The translations under genes and the position numbers were made by a program. A stretch of 64,000 bases of DNA from an uncultured Bacteroidales bacterium (GTDB taxonomy: Bacteria; Bacteroidota; Bacteroidia; Bacteroidales; P3). The stretch covers positions 18,735 to 82,734 of the forward strand of contig CAMIVE010000005.1 in assembly GCA_946401725.1 (NCBI GenBank). Reading direction: 5' to 3'. Below the pieces are notes generated by a model that did not search any database, was not told where the DNA came from, and saw only the letters and a program-made list of their open reading frames with translations. Below, one piece after another: positions 47,434-56,462 of the stretch. How positions within the stretch are numbered: position 1 is the stretch's first letter; each line of letters opens with the position of its first letter.

Positions 47434-48264
47434 ATGAAACGGTTTCTGTGGATATTACTGATTGGGATACTCTCCCTCTCCTCGCTCCAAGCGCAGGAGA
47501 TGCGGGTTATCTCATTCAATATCCACACCAACAGCAATCCCAAAGCTGACGGCGAGAACGCATGGCAGTTCCGCAGAAAAACCGTTGTCAACATGATAAA
47601 GAAGGAACAACCTGTCATCCTTGCCCTCCAAGAAGCCCAGTTCGACCAACTCTCCTATCTCGACCGTATCTTCCGCGAACAATACCGACGTATCGGCATA
47701 GGATGCGATAACGGATTGACCCGAGGCCATTTCTCTGCAATTTATTACGACTTCTCCAAACTGGAATTGGTTTTCCAACGCTCTCGCTGGCTCAGCGACA
47801 ATCCCACCCGTGTTTCCAAAGGATGGGATGCAGGGGATTTCCGAATACTAACCATTGCCAAATTCCGTGTCAGAGCGACAGGTAAGGAGTTTTACTACTT
47901 CAACACGCAATTGGACAATACGGGAAAGGAAGCACGCAAGCAATCCATCCTTCTGATTCAGTCCTATATCAAAGCGCTTGTGGAAAGAGACGTCCCTGTC
48001 ATCTTTGGAGGAGACATGAACGAGACTATCAATAGCAGCATCTTCGACCCACTCATCGAAATCAACATGTTGTCTGCACGAGAAAATGCCATACTGACGG
48101 ATAACAAAAAATCTTATAACGGATTCGGTGAAAAAAAGGCGGCTAATATAGACCATATATTTTTCCGCGGCATCGATATCAAGGAATTCCACACCCTCAC
48201 TCGAAGATACGGCGTACAGTATATCTCAAATCACTACCCCTTACAGATTATTTTCGACTTATAA
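47434..48264 (+). CDS. Endonuclease/exonuclease/phosphatase family protein, secreted
   Basis: 276 aa; VISFNIHTNSNPKADGENAWQFRRKTVVNMIKKEQPVILALQEAQFDQL, FGGDMNE, IDHIFFRG. Confidence 0.92.
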   Translation: MKRFLWILLIGILSLSSLQAQEMRVISFNIHTNSNPKADGENAWQFRRKTVVNMIKKEQPVILALQEAQFDQLSYLDRIFREQYRRIGIGCDNGLTRGHFSAIYYDFSKLELVFQRSRWLSDNPTRVSKGWDAGDFRILTIAKFRVRATGKEFYYFNTQLDNTGKEARKQSILLIQSYIKALVERDVPVIFGGDMNETINSSIFDPLIEINMLSARENAILTDNKKSYNGFGEKKAANIDHIFFRGIDIKEFHTLTRRYGVQYISNHYPLQIIFDL

Positions 48265-48294
48265 CACACCTTTCCTTTCGACTTCCCACCTTTC

Positions 48295-48891
48295 TCAATC
48301 AAACAGCTTCTGTTTCCATTTCTTCCAAAACTTCGGTTCCGGTTCGGGTTCCGGTTTGCGGAATTGATAACGCACGCCAAGACCGATTGTATGATAATAA
48401 GCCAATCCGTCAAGCACATCAAGCATGGGTCTGTAGTCTATAGTCAGTTGAAGTGGAATCTTGAGTCGTAACTCAAGTCCCAACACCACATCCAATCCCA
48501 GAATATCCAACCTGTCGGGCGTAAAAAAAGCGGATGCGCCCAAACCGCCATAGTAATACAATTTCCACAGCACCTTGTGATACTGCTGAAAAAGAATTGT
48601 AGCACTGCCCCAGTTCTCCCTGTGGTTTTCATAAGTGATCAGCGACTGACCATCGGAAAGCGTAGTGACCGTAGGTGTCTCCCACTCCCGACGGCCCCAA
48701 CCGATATCAAACTCCAAACGGTTCTGTTTGCCGAAAGTGCCTGTCACAACGCTTATCTCGGCACGCCGACGGTCATCATACCCACCATAGGTGGAGAGCG
48801 ACGGTCTCAGGCCAAAGGAAAACTGTGCCTGTGAAAACAATGGCGACAAAAGCGCAACAAAAAACACAAAAAAACGGAGAAAGGATTTCAT
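48295..48891 (-). CDS. Outer-membrane beta-barrel-like protein
   Basis: 198 aa; signal peptide MKSFLRFFVFFVALLSPLFSQAQ; PEPEPEPKF C-terminus. Confidence 0.6.
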   Translation of the reverse strand: MKSFLRFFVFFVALLSPLFSQAQFSFGLRPSLSTYGGYDDRRRAEISVVTGTFGKQNRLEFDIGWGRREWETPTVTTLSDGQSLITYENHRENWGSATILFQQYHKVLWKLYYYGGLGASAFFTPDRLDILGLDVVLGLELRLKIPLQLTIDYRPMLDVLDGLAYYHTIGLGVRYQFRKPEPEPEPKFWKKWKQKLFD

Positions 48892-48947
48892 GGCATTGCT
48901 TTTTACGACAATAACGTCGCAGCAGCCACTTTAGTATGCAGTCCCCT

Positions 48948-49505
48948 CTACACAGAAAGATGTTCCACCAGTGTATAGACCCCCAGTCCGACAAGCACCA
49001 TCCCTGCAATACAGGAAGCCAACCGTTCAGGAATAGGGACGTCCCTTTTCCCCAGAAAAGTCCCTAGAAGTGCCACAAGAAACGTCATCACGGCTATTAC
49101 GGCAACATTCATCAAAACAAAGGCAATATCTCCGCTCAGCCCCAGTCCGATACCGATAACAAATGCATCAATGGAGGTCGCCACCCCCAAAAGACACAGT
49201 GTTCCTACCCGGGTAACATCCAATCGGGATTCCTTAGGAGCATTACGTAACGCATCAACAATCATCTTGCCGCCTACAAGCAGAAGCAAACCGAAAGCAA
49301 TCCAATGGTCGACAGACTCCATGCTCTCTTTGAAGACGCCTCCCAAAAGGGCTCCCATCAGAGGGAATCCGCCTTGAAAAAAAGCAAAAATCGCAGCCAT
49401 AAGCAGTCCACGACGATAGGACATCTTGCTGCTAAACGCACTGGACGTCGACACCACCAGCGTGTCGACACATAAAGCCAAAGCCAAAAGGAAAGCTTCA
49501 AACAT
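48948..49505 (-). CDS. mntP: MntP-family manganese efflux pump
   Basis: 185 aa; ALALCVDTLVVSTSSAFSSKM, FAFFQGGFPLMGALLGG, DHWIAFGLLLLVGGKMIVDAL, GVATSIDAFVIGIGLGL. Confidence 0.88.
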   Translation of the reverse strand: MFEAFLLALALCVDTLVVSTSSAFSSKMSYRRGLLMAAIFAFFQGGFPLMGALLGGVFKESMESVDHWIAFGLLLLVGGKMIVDALRNAPKESRLDVTRVGTLCLLGVATSIDAFVIGIGLGLSGDIAFVLMNVAVIAVMTFLVALLGTFLGKRDVPIPERLASCIAGMVLVGLGVYTLVEHLSV

Positions 49506-49508
49506 TGC

Positions 49509-50429
49509 CTATACTTTTTTATTCGTTTGGGGAGGAATCCATATCTTGCCCTCTTCCTCGGGGTGTGTCTGTAAATAGCGATGGGCCACCTGCCCCATGG
49601 TGTGTCGCAGATTCATCTCGCTCACCCGACAGATACCTTCATCTGTGCGGAACAGATCAATTCCCAATGGACCTTCATAAAAAGGAGCTACCTTGCACTC
49701 AATCCAGTGCTGAATAGAAGCTTCCAGACTATCGGTCAACCCGACAAGCCGCCTGATGGCAGCATCCGAATAGAGCATATTGTACCGATACACTCCCGCC
49801 TGGGTCTTGAAAAGGGAATAGCCCGTACGGATCACCTCACCTTTCGTCACTTGATATTCAATGGCAAAATCCTGTTCCACATGGAAACGTTTCTCTGCAA
49901 CAATAAAACGATACGTCTTGAACGCCTTTCGCAGCCAGTCGCGATCTTTCTCCGTGAGACAATGTGAAATCCACCGTAACCCCCGCCCTGCACCTGACCA
50001 GGGCAATTTAAGCACCAACTCGGGATGGTTGAGGAGCACTTCTTCCACTTCTGCCATCCCAGAAAGCACCCATGAATGCTCTTGAAGTGCCACAACAGTA
50101 TCTCTACCCTGCATACGGCGAAGCGTGCCTATCCATTCATCGTCAGGCAGCAACGGGTGGGGACATCCCTGCGCAAAGAGCGTCTGTTTCAATCGCAAGT
50201 CCCATCCCCATGGCACAATGCGTTCTATCTCTATTTCAGGATGTGCGTCACGCCACATGGCAAAATCATCCGCAGCAATTGCTTGAATATTGTCACCATA
50301 AAGCATACGCATCACCCCGACACCGTCACGAGCAAAAGCAAGCGCCGATGCTGGTGGCAAATAATTGCGATTGCCGTTAGCAAGACAAAGGTCATGATCT
50401 GGATTGAAGACAAACAATACCCTCGACAT
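49509..50429 (-). CDS. Divergent ATP-grasp-like protein of unknown function
   Basis: 306 aa; LKLPWSGAGRGLRWI, FRFIVAEKRFHVEQDFAIEYQV-like strand order, GPLGIDLFRTDEGICRVSEMNLRHTMG. Confidence 0.6.
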   Translation of the reverse strand: MSRVLFVFNPDHDLCLANGNRNYLPPASALAFARDGVGVMRMLYGDNIQAIAADDFAMWRDAHPEIEIERIVPWGWDLRLKQTLFAQGCPHPLLPDDEWIGTLRRMQGRDTVVALQEHSWVLSGMAEVEEVLLNHPELVLKLPWSGAGRGLRWISHCLTEKDRDWLRKAFKTYRFIVAEKRFHVEQDFAIEYQVTKGEVIRTGYSLFKTQAGVYRYNMLYSDAAIRRLVGLTDSLEASIQHWIECKVAPFYEGPLGIDLFRTDEGICRVSEMNLRHTMGQVAHRYLQTHPEEEGKIWIPPQTNKKV

Positions 50430-50463
50430 ACCACTCGTGCAAAAAACCTAATGGGTGGACAAG

Positions 50464-50493
50464 AAAAAGGGGAGTTTGCCTGCTCCCCTTTTT
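50464..50493 (-). terminator. Terminator downstream of serA
   Basis: Perfect 11-bp inverted repeat AAAAAGGGGAG / CTCCCCTTTTT with T-run. Confidence 0.8.
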
Positions 50494-50518
50494 ATAAATA
50501 TGTATTCCAAATAATATT

Positions 50519-51439
50519 TTATTTGTTCACTTGGAATTTGGTGCAGCCGTTCTTGAAGTATTCGCTGATTTGGTTGGCAGCGGCGATACCGGCGTTGATG
50601 TTGGCCTCTTCGGTCTGGGCACCCATCTTCTTGGGGGTTGCGAAGTAGCGGCCTTCAAAAGCCTTGAACTCAGCATCGGCATCGGGCATGATGTCGGTGA
50701 CATATTTCAGGTCGGTACGCTCAGCCATCAATTTGATCAGCTCAGGCTCATTGATAACCTCTTTACGGGCAGTGTTGACAAGGATGCCACCCTTACGCAT
50801 CTTGTTGACAAGAGCGTAATTGATGCTCTGCTTCGTCTCTGCGGTAGCGGGGATATGGAGAGAAACCACGTCGCAAGTCTCAAACAAAGCCTCCTGGTTG
50901 GCAACAGCCTTGGCCATACCACTTTGATTAATCTGGTCAGCGGTAAGGAATGCGTCATAGGCATAGACATCCATACCAAATCCCTTGGCGATGCGAGCCA
51001 CGTTGCGTCCCACGTTGCCGAAAGCAAGGATACCAAGTTTTTTGCCCATCAGCTCGCTGCCGCTCTTTCCGTTGTAGAAATTGCGGACACAGAAAACGAG
51101 CAGACCCATGACGAGTTCAGCGACAGCGTTGCTGTTCTGGCCGGGGGTGTTCATGGCGATGATACCACGGGCGGTGCAAGCCTCGAGGTCGAGGTTGTCG
51201 AATCCGGCACCTGCACGGACAACGATTTTGAGCTGTTTGGCATGGTCGATGACCTCCTTGGTGACCTTGTCGGAACGGACGATAAGAGCGTCAGCATCGG
51301 CAACGGCAGCGTAGAAGTCGTTCACATCGGTATATTTTTCGAGAAGAGCCAGTGTATGGCCATTCTTCTCAACCACTTCGCGGATGCCGTCAACGGCAAC
51401 CTTTGCAAAGGGTTTTTCTGTTGCTACGAGAATTTTCAT
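50519..51439 (-). CDS. serA: D-3-phosphoglycerate dehydrogenase
   Basis: MKILVATEKPFAKVAVDGIREVVEKNGH, LGILAFGNVGRNVARIAKGFGMDVYAYDAF; an in-frame N-terminal extension to 51535 exists. Confidence 0.9.
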   Translation of the reverse strand: MKILVATEKPFAKVAVDGIREVVEKNGHTLALLEKYTDVNDFYAAVADADALIVRSDKVTKEVIDHAKQLKIVVRAGAGFDNLDLEACTARGIIAMNTPGQNSNAVAELVMGLLVFCVRNFYNGKSGSELMGKKLGILAFGNVGRNVARIAKGFGMDVYAYDAFLTADQINQSGMAKAVANQEALFETCDVVSLHIPATAETKQSINYALVNKMRKGGILVNTARKEVINEPELIKLMAERTDLKYVTDIMPDADAEFKAFEGRYFATPKKMGAQTEEANINAGIAAANQISEYFKNGCTKFQVNK

Positions 51440-51549
51440 TCTTTTATTGTTTTTTTTATGTTTGTTATGTTTATGGATACCTTCTGCGACAAAATCTCCA
51501 ACAGCATTCACAACAACGTCAATAAGGAAATCCATAACACGAATTCATC

Positions 51550-52665
51550 TTACTTGTTGGCTTTCTCGAAGTCCTGCATGCACTGGACAAGAGCCTCAAC
51601 TGCCTCAATGGGGCAAGCGTTGTAGAGGCTGGCGCGGAAGCCACCCACCGAACGGTGACCCTTGATGCCGACCATGCCACGCTCCTTAGCGAAAGCCATA
51701 AAGGCATCCTGCAGGTTCTCGCGGCCGGGAGCCATCACGAAGCAGTGGTTCATAATCGAGCGGCTGTCCTTCTCGGCAGTGCCAATGAACATACTGTTGC
51801 GGTCAATTTCCTCATAGAGCATAGCGCTCTTCTTGACGTTGATCTCATTCATCTTGGCGACGCCACCGATAGTTTCCTTAACCCACTTCAGGGTCTCGTA
51901 CATCATATAGATGTTGATTACAGGAGGCGTGTTGAACATAGAGATGTTCTTGGCCTCTTCGGCAGCATGGGTGCGGAAGTCCACCATAGTGGGCAGCGGG
52001 TTCATATACTGACGGTCGGTAATCTTACCAAGGATATCCTTCTTGACGATGTAGACAGTGACGCCGGCGGGGCCAACGTTCTTCTGGGCACCAGCATAGA
52101 TGAGGCCATACTTCTTCACGTCGACAGGACGGCTCATAATATCAGAGCTCATATCGGCAACGAGCATGACGTTATTGATTTCGCTGGCATCCATGTCGCG
52201 ACGGATTTCGGTACCGTAGATGGTGTTGTTGGTAGTGATGTGGAAGTAGTCAGCATCAGCGGGAACAGTCCAACCCTTCGGGATGTAGCTATAGGTCTTG
52301 TCTTCACTGGAGGCTACAATCACGGTCTCACCAAAATTCTTTGCCTCTTTGGCAGCCTTCTTAGCCCAAACACCGGTCTGCAGGTAAGCAGCCTTTTTGT
52401 TGAGCAGGTTGGCGGGGACATCCATAAAGCCGGTGCTGGCACCACCACCAAGGAAGAGCACTTCGTACCCTTCGGGGATGTTCAGCAGGTCGCGCCACAA
52501 CTGACGGGTGTCGGCCATAAGTTTCTCCCAACCGGGGGTACGGTGGCTGATTTCGGCAATGCCGATGCCGGTGTTGTCAAAGTCATAGAGAGCCTTGATG
52601 GTGTTCTCGATAGCCTGTTTGGGCAGGACGCAGGGACCTGCATTGAAATTATAAGCTGTTTTCAT
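51550..52665 (-). CDS. serC: Phosphoserine aminotransferase
   Basis: 371 aa; NFNAGPCVLPKQAIENTIKAL, EVLFLGGGASTGFMDVPANLL, AGAQKNVGPAGVTVYIVKKD, GHRSVGGFRASLYNACP. Confidence 0.96.
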   Translation of the reverse strand: MKTAYNFNAGPCVLPKQAIENTIKALYDFDNTGIGIAEISHRTPGWEKLMADTRQLWRDLLNIPEGYEVLFLGGGASTGFMDVPANLLNKKAAYLQTGVWAKKAAKEAKNFGETVIVASSEDKTYSYIPKGWTVPADADYFHITTNNTIYGTEIRRDMDASEINNVMLVADMSSDIMSRPVDVKKYGLIYAGAQKNVGPAGVTVYIVKKDILGKITDRQYMNPLPTMVDFRTHAAEEAKNISMFNTPPVINIYMMYETLKWVKETIGGVAKMNEINVKKSAMLYEEIDRNSMFIGTAEKDSRSIMNHCFVMAPGRENLQDAFMAFAKERGMVGIKGHRSVGGFRASLYNACPIEAVEALVQCMQDFEKANK

Positions 52666-52679
52666 TCTTGATTTTTATT

Positions 52680-53370
52680 TAGATAGTTAATTTATAATTA
52701 CTTAAAAGAATCTGACATTTTTATAGGGTGCTACAAAGGTACGTCTTTTTTTTATATATTAAGGAAATAATTCATATTTTATTTTTTTCAACAATCCATT
52801 AAATTCCATCCCGAACTCCAAGGGGGGAAAAAAAGAAAGACGGTCGCCTGAAAAAAAATCAAAAAAATATTTTTTTTGACGAAAATTATCAACCGATTTC
52901 ACAAAACAAAAGTTGATTTTTTAGAAAAAATATGAAAATGTGGATACTACAAAACAACGTGTTTTTTATGATTTCAGATTATCAATATTTTATCATATAA
53001 AACTATATTTCAATATTTTACAATCAAATTTTAAAGTAGTTTATTATATTCCAAACAATTATTTTTTTCAACAGAAAAAGAGGAAAAAAATGTGATATTT
53101 TTTGAAAGATTTTTTTTTCAATCAAAAAATAATTGTATATTTAAAGGCCCTCAAAAATGTAATGTTTCAATAAACTATTGTGATATAAGGAATTTTAGAT
53201 TCATTACATTTTCCAAGAAAAACAGGGGGATTTTTGTCTAATAAAAAAACTCGAATCGTGCAAATTTTTTTTTCAAATAGAGAGAAAAAAAAATGTGAGA
53301 CCTTTGCACAACGAAAAAGAAATACATGTTTGAGATAAGTAATTGTAAAATCAATTGAAACTAATTTAAG
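52680..53370. other. Candidate chromosomal replication origin (oriC)
   Basis: ~690-bp very AT-rich intergenic region directly upstream of dnaA with near-consensus DnaA boxes TTATCAACC (52886-52894), TGTGGATAC (52939-52947) and TTATCAATA (52979-52987). Confidence 0.5.
53154..53212. repeat. 11-bp perfect inverted repeat in the dnaA upstream region
   Basis: AAAATGTAATG (53154-53164) / CATTACATTTT (53202-53212), 37-nt spacer. Confidence 0.6.
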
Positions 53371-54819
53371 ATGACACAAACTTATAAATCTGTTTGGGCA
53401 AACTGCTTGAAAATAATAAAAGACAACTTGGGTCCGGAGAACGAACAGGTGTACAAGACTTGGTTTGAACCCATCGTCCCGATACAACTGGAAGACAACG
53501 TACTGACTATCCGCGTTCCCAGTCAGTTCTTCTACGAGTGGCTGGAAGAGCATTTTATCGATCTGTTGAAACGGACCATCCGTCTGCAGTTAGGCCCCAA
53601 CGGCATGCTCAAATATAGTATCCTGATGGACACCAGTATCGCCGAAACACCTATTACGACCAATATCCCCTCATCAGGACGTCAGGCCACCCACAACCGT
53701 GCCAAAGACGTTCCTCTGGTGATCAAGTCGGATGACAACAATCGGGAAATTCCCAACCCGTTCATCTATCCCGGCATCCAGAAGATGAAGATCAACTCCC
53801 AGTTGAACGGGAACTACACCTTGGAAAATTTTGTCGAAGGCGACTGCAACCGACTGGCTCGCGCTGCCGGATTTGCCGTGGCCGAGAATCCCGGACGCAC
53901 CGCATTCAACCCGCTCCTGCTCCATGGCGGCGTGGGACTTGGCAAGACCCATCTGGCTCATGCCATAGGCATCAAGGCAAAAGAGATTGACCCCGACAAG
54001 ACGGTGCTTTATGTCACCTCGGAACAGTTCCTGCAGCAATATGTCGATGCTGTCAAAAATCGTAACACCAACGACTTCATCCATTTCTACGAGATGGTCG
54101 ACTTCCTGATTCTCGACGACATCCAGTTCTGGGCCACCAAAGGCATCCACACACAGGAAGCCTTCTTCCATATCTTCAATTATCTGCACCAGAAGAACCG
54201 TCAGATTATCATCACCAGCGACAAGGCCCCCTCGGAGTTGGGCACGCTCGAGCCCCGTCTGCTCTCCCGTCTGAAATGGGGTCTTGCTGCCGATCTCGGT
54301 ACTCCCGACGTTGAAACACGCATTGCTATTCTAAAGCAGAAATTGGCCAACGACGGTATCGAAATGCCGCAGGATGTGATAGAATATATCGCCTACAACA
54401 TCAACACCAATGTCCGTGAACTGGAAGGTGCGCTTATCTCACTCATCGCCCAATCGTCTCTCAACCACCGTCAAATCACTATCGACTTGGCCAAGCAGAT
54501 GATTGACAAGTTTGTAAAAAGCACCACCCGCGAAATCACCATCGACTACATCCAGAAAGTGGTGTGCGACTATTTCAAACTGCCTATCGAAAGTATCCAG
54601 TCGCCCACCCGCAAACGCGAGATTGTACAAGCACGCCAGCTGACGATGTATTTCGCCAAGAAAATGACCAAATCCTCACTCGCCATCATCGGTCTTCAGT
54701 GCGGAAACAAAGACCACGCAACGGTCCTCCATGCATGCAAGACGGTCGCCAACCTCAACGAGACCGACAAACAGTTCCACTACTGGGTGGACGAGCTGGA
54801 GAAGAAATTCAAAGAATAG
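53371..54819 (+). CDS. dnaA: Chromosomal replication initiator protein DnaA
   Basis: 482 aa; LLHGGVGLGKTHLAHAIG Walker A, FLILDDIQFWATK, C-terminal CGNKDHATVLHACKTV DnaA signature. Confidence 0.98.
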   Translation: MTQTYKSVWANCLKIIKDNLGPENEQVYKTWFEPIVPIQLEDNVLTIRVPSQFFYEWLEEHFIDLLKRTIRLQLGPNGMLKYSILMDTSIAETPITTNIPSSGRQATHNRAKDVPLVIKSDDNNREIPNPFIYPGIQKMKINSQLNGNYTLENFVEGDCNRLARAAGFAVAENPGRTAFNPLLLHGGVGLGKTHLAHAIGIKAKEIDPDKTVLYVTSEQFLQQYVDAVKNRNTNDFIHFYEMVDFLILDDIQFWATKGIHTQEAFFHIFNYLHQKNRQIIITSDKAPSELGTLEPRLLSRLKWGLAADLGTPDVETRIAILKQKLANDGIEMPQDVIEYIAYNINTNVRELEGALISLIAQSSLNHRQITIDLAKQMIDKFVKSTTREITIDYIQKVVCDYFKLPIESIQSPTRKREIVQARQLTMYFAKKMTKSSLAIIGLQCGNKDHATVLHACKTVANLNETDKQFHYWVDELEKKFKE

Positions 54820-54854
54820 TCGCTGCATTCACTATCTGAAACAGACATTCTGCT

Positions 54855-55424
54855 GTGAGCAAAGTAGCATTCAAACCCGGCACGATGATATACCCGCTGC
54901 CTGCCGTGATGGTCTCATGCGGTGACAGTCCGGAAAACTACAACATCCTTACTGTCGCATGGACGGGGACAATCTGCAGCGACCCACCGATGTGCTACAT
55001 CTCCGTGCGTAAAGAGCGGCACTCCCATGCTATTATATCCCGAACCAAGGAGTTTGTCATCAACATCACCACTACCGACCTAGCCAAAGCCACCGACTGG
55101 TGCGGCGTGAAAAGCGGACGGGATATGAACAAATTCAGAGAAATGCACCTGACACCCGAGACCGCCCAAATCGTCAAGGCTCCACTTGTTGCTGAGTCAC
55201 CGCTCAACATCGAATGCCAAGTGGTTGACATCCGCGAACTCGGAAGCCACGATATGTTTATTGCCAACGTGGTGGCTGTCGACGCCGAGGAGAAACTGAT
55301 TGACAAAAGCACCGGTGCATTCCAACTCAACCACGCCTCTCCACTGGCCTTCTCTCACGGCAAATACTACGGTCTGGGTGAACGTATCGGTTCCTTCGGA
55401 TTTTCAGTAAAAAAGAAACGGTAA
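54855..55424 (+). CDS. Flavin reductase family protein
   Basis: 189 aa; PAVMVSCGDSPENYNILTVAWTGTICSDPPMCYISVRKERHSHAIISRTKEFVINI. Confidence 0.9.
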   Translation: MSKVAFKPGTMIYPLPAVMVSCGDSPENYNILTVAWTGTICSDPPMCYISVRKERHSHAIISRTKEFVINITTTDLAKATDWCGVKSGRDMNKFREMHLTPETAQIVKAPLVAESPLNIECQVVDIRELGSHDMFIANVVAVDAEEKLIDKSTGAFQLNHASPLAFSHGKYYGLGERIGSFGFSVKKKR

Positions 55425-55448
55425 AATATTTTTGCAATTTTACCGTTT
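55416..55448 (+). terminator. Terminator overlapping the flavin reductase stop
   Basis: 12-bp inverted repeat AAACGGTAAAAT / ATTTTACCGTTT followed by TTTG. Confidence 0.7.
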
Positions 55449-55484
55449 TTTGTTTGTTTATTTTCATCCTCAAATAACCGTCCA

Positions 55485-56423
55485 ATGAATATTGCATGTG
55501 TTGAACCCCTCGGAATCGCCAAAGAACGATTTGAAGAAATCCGTCGCGACTTTGCCACCGACGGTCATTGTTTCCACTACTATCTCGACCGCAACGAATC
55601 AGAGGCTGTGCTGATCGACCGCATGAAAGAGTGCGAAATCGTCATCATTTCCAATATTAAGCTCTCTCAGAATGTCCTTGCAGCATGTCCCAAACTCAGA
55701 ATGCTCTCTGTGGCTTTCACGGGTTTGGACCATATCGACCTCAACTACTGCCAACAGCACAGCATCAAGGTTCAAAATGCCGCTGGCTATTCCACCGTAG
55801 CTGTCAGCGAACTGGCTATCGGCCTGATGATTGACGTTATGCGTCGTATCACTTCACTCGATGCTGACACCCGCCAAGGGGGGACTCGAAACAATTTCCT
55901 GGGGCGTGAGCTGCACGGCAAAACCGTAGGTGTCGTCGGAACCGGTGCCATCGGAACCGCCACCATACGGCTGCTGACAGCTTTTGGATGCCGCGTACTG
56001 GCTTACAACCGTAGCGAACATGCCGACGTGACTGCACTCGGCGTACGATATACCTCACTTGACCAGCTGCTGCAAGAGAGTGATATCGTAACACTCCATG
56101 TGCCGCTGAACTCCGAGACACATCACTTGATTGACGCATCAAAACTGGCGCTGATGAAACCCTCTGCCATCCTTATCAACACCGCTCGAGGCAACGTGGT
56201 CGACATTGACGCTTTGGCTGAGGCATTGAAATCAGGACGCCTGGCCGGTGCAGGCATCGACGTGTTCGAGTCCGAACCGCCATTGCCGCAAAACCACAGT
56301 TTGATTCATGCCCCCAATTGTGTGATGGTGCCTCATATCGGCTATGCCACCCGCGAAGCATTCGATATTCGTGCCGACATAGTAATCGACCATGTCAAGC
56401 AGTTTCTGAAGGAGCAGCAATAA
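55485..56423 (+). CDS. NAD-dependent D-2-hydroxyacid dehydrogenase
   Basis: 312 aa; GKTVGVVGTGAIGTATIRLLTAFGCRVLAYNRS, MKPSAILINTARGNVVDIDALAEALKSGRLAGAGIDVFESEPP. Confidence 0.93.
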   Translation: MNIACVEPLGIAKERFEEIRRDFATDGHCFHYYLDRNESEAVLIDRMKECEIVIISNIKLSQNVLAACPKLRMLSVAFTGLDHIDLNYCQQHSIKVQNAAGYSTVAVSELAIGLMIDVMRRITSLDADTRQGGTRNNFLGRELHGKTVGVVGTGAIGTATIRLLTAFGCRVLAYNRSEHADVTALGVRYTSLDQLLQESDIVTLHVPLNSETHHLIDASKLALMKPSAILINTARGNVVDIDALAEALKSGRLAGAGIDVFESEPPLPQNHSLIHAPNCVMVPHIGYATREAFDIRADIVIDHVKQFLKEQQ

Positions 56424-56462
56424 CTCCTTAACCCATATTACGAATCCCAATCTTTCAAGCAA

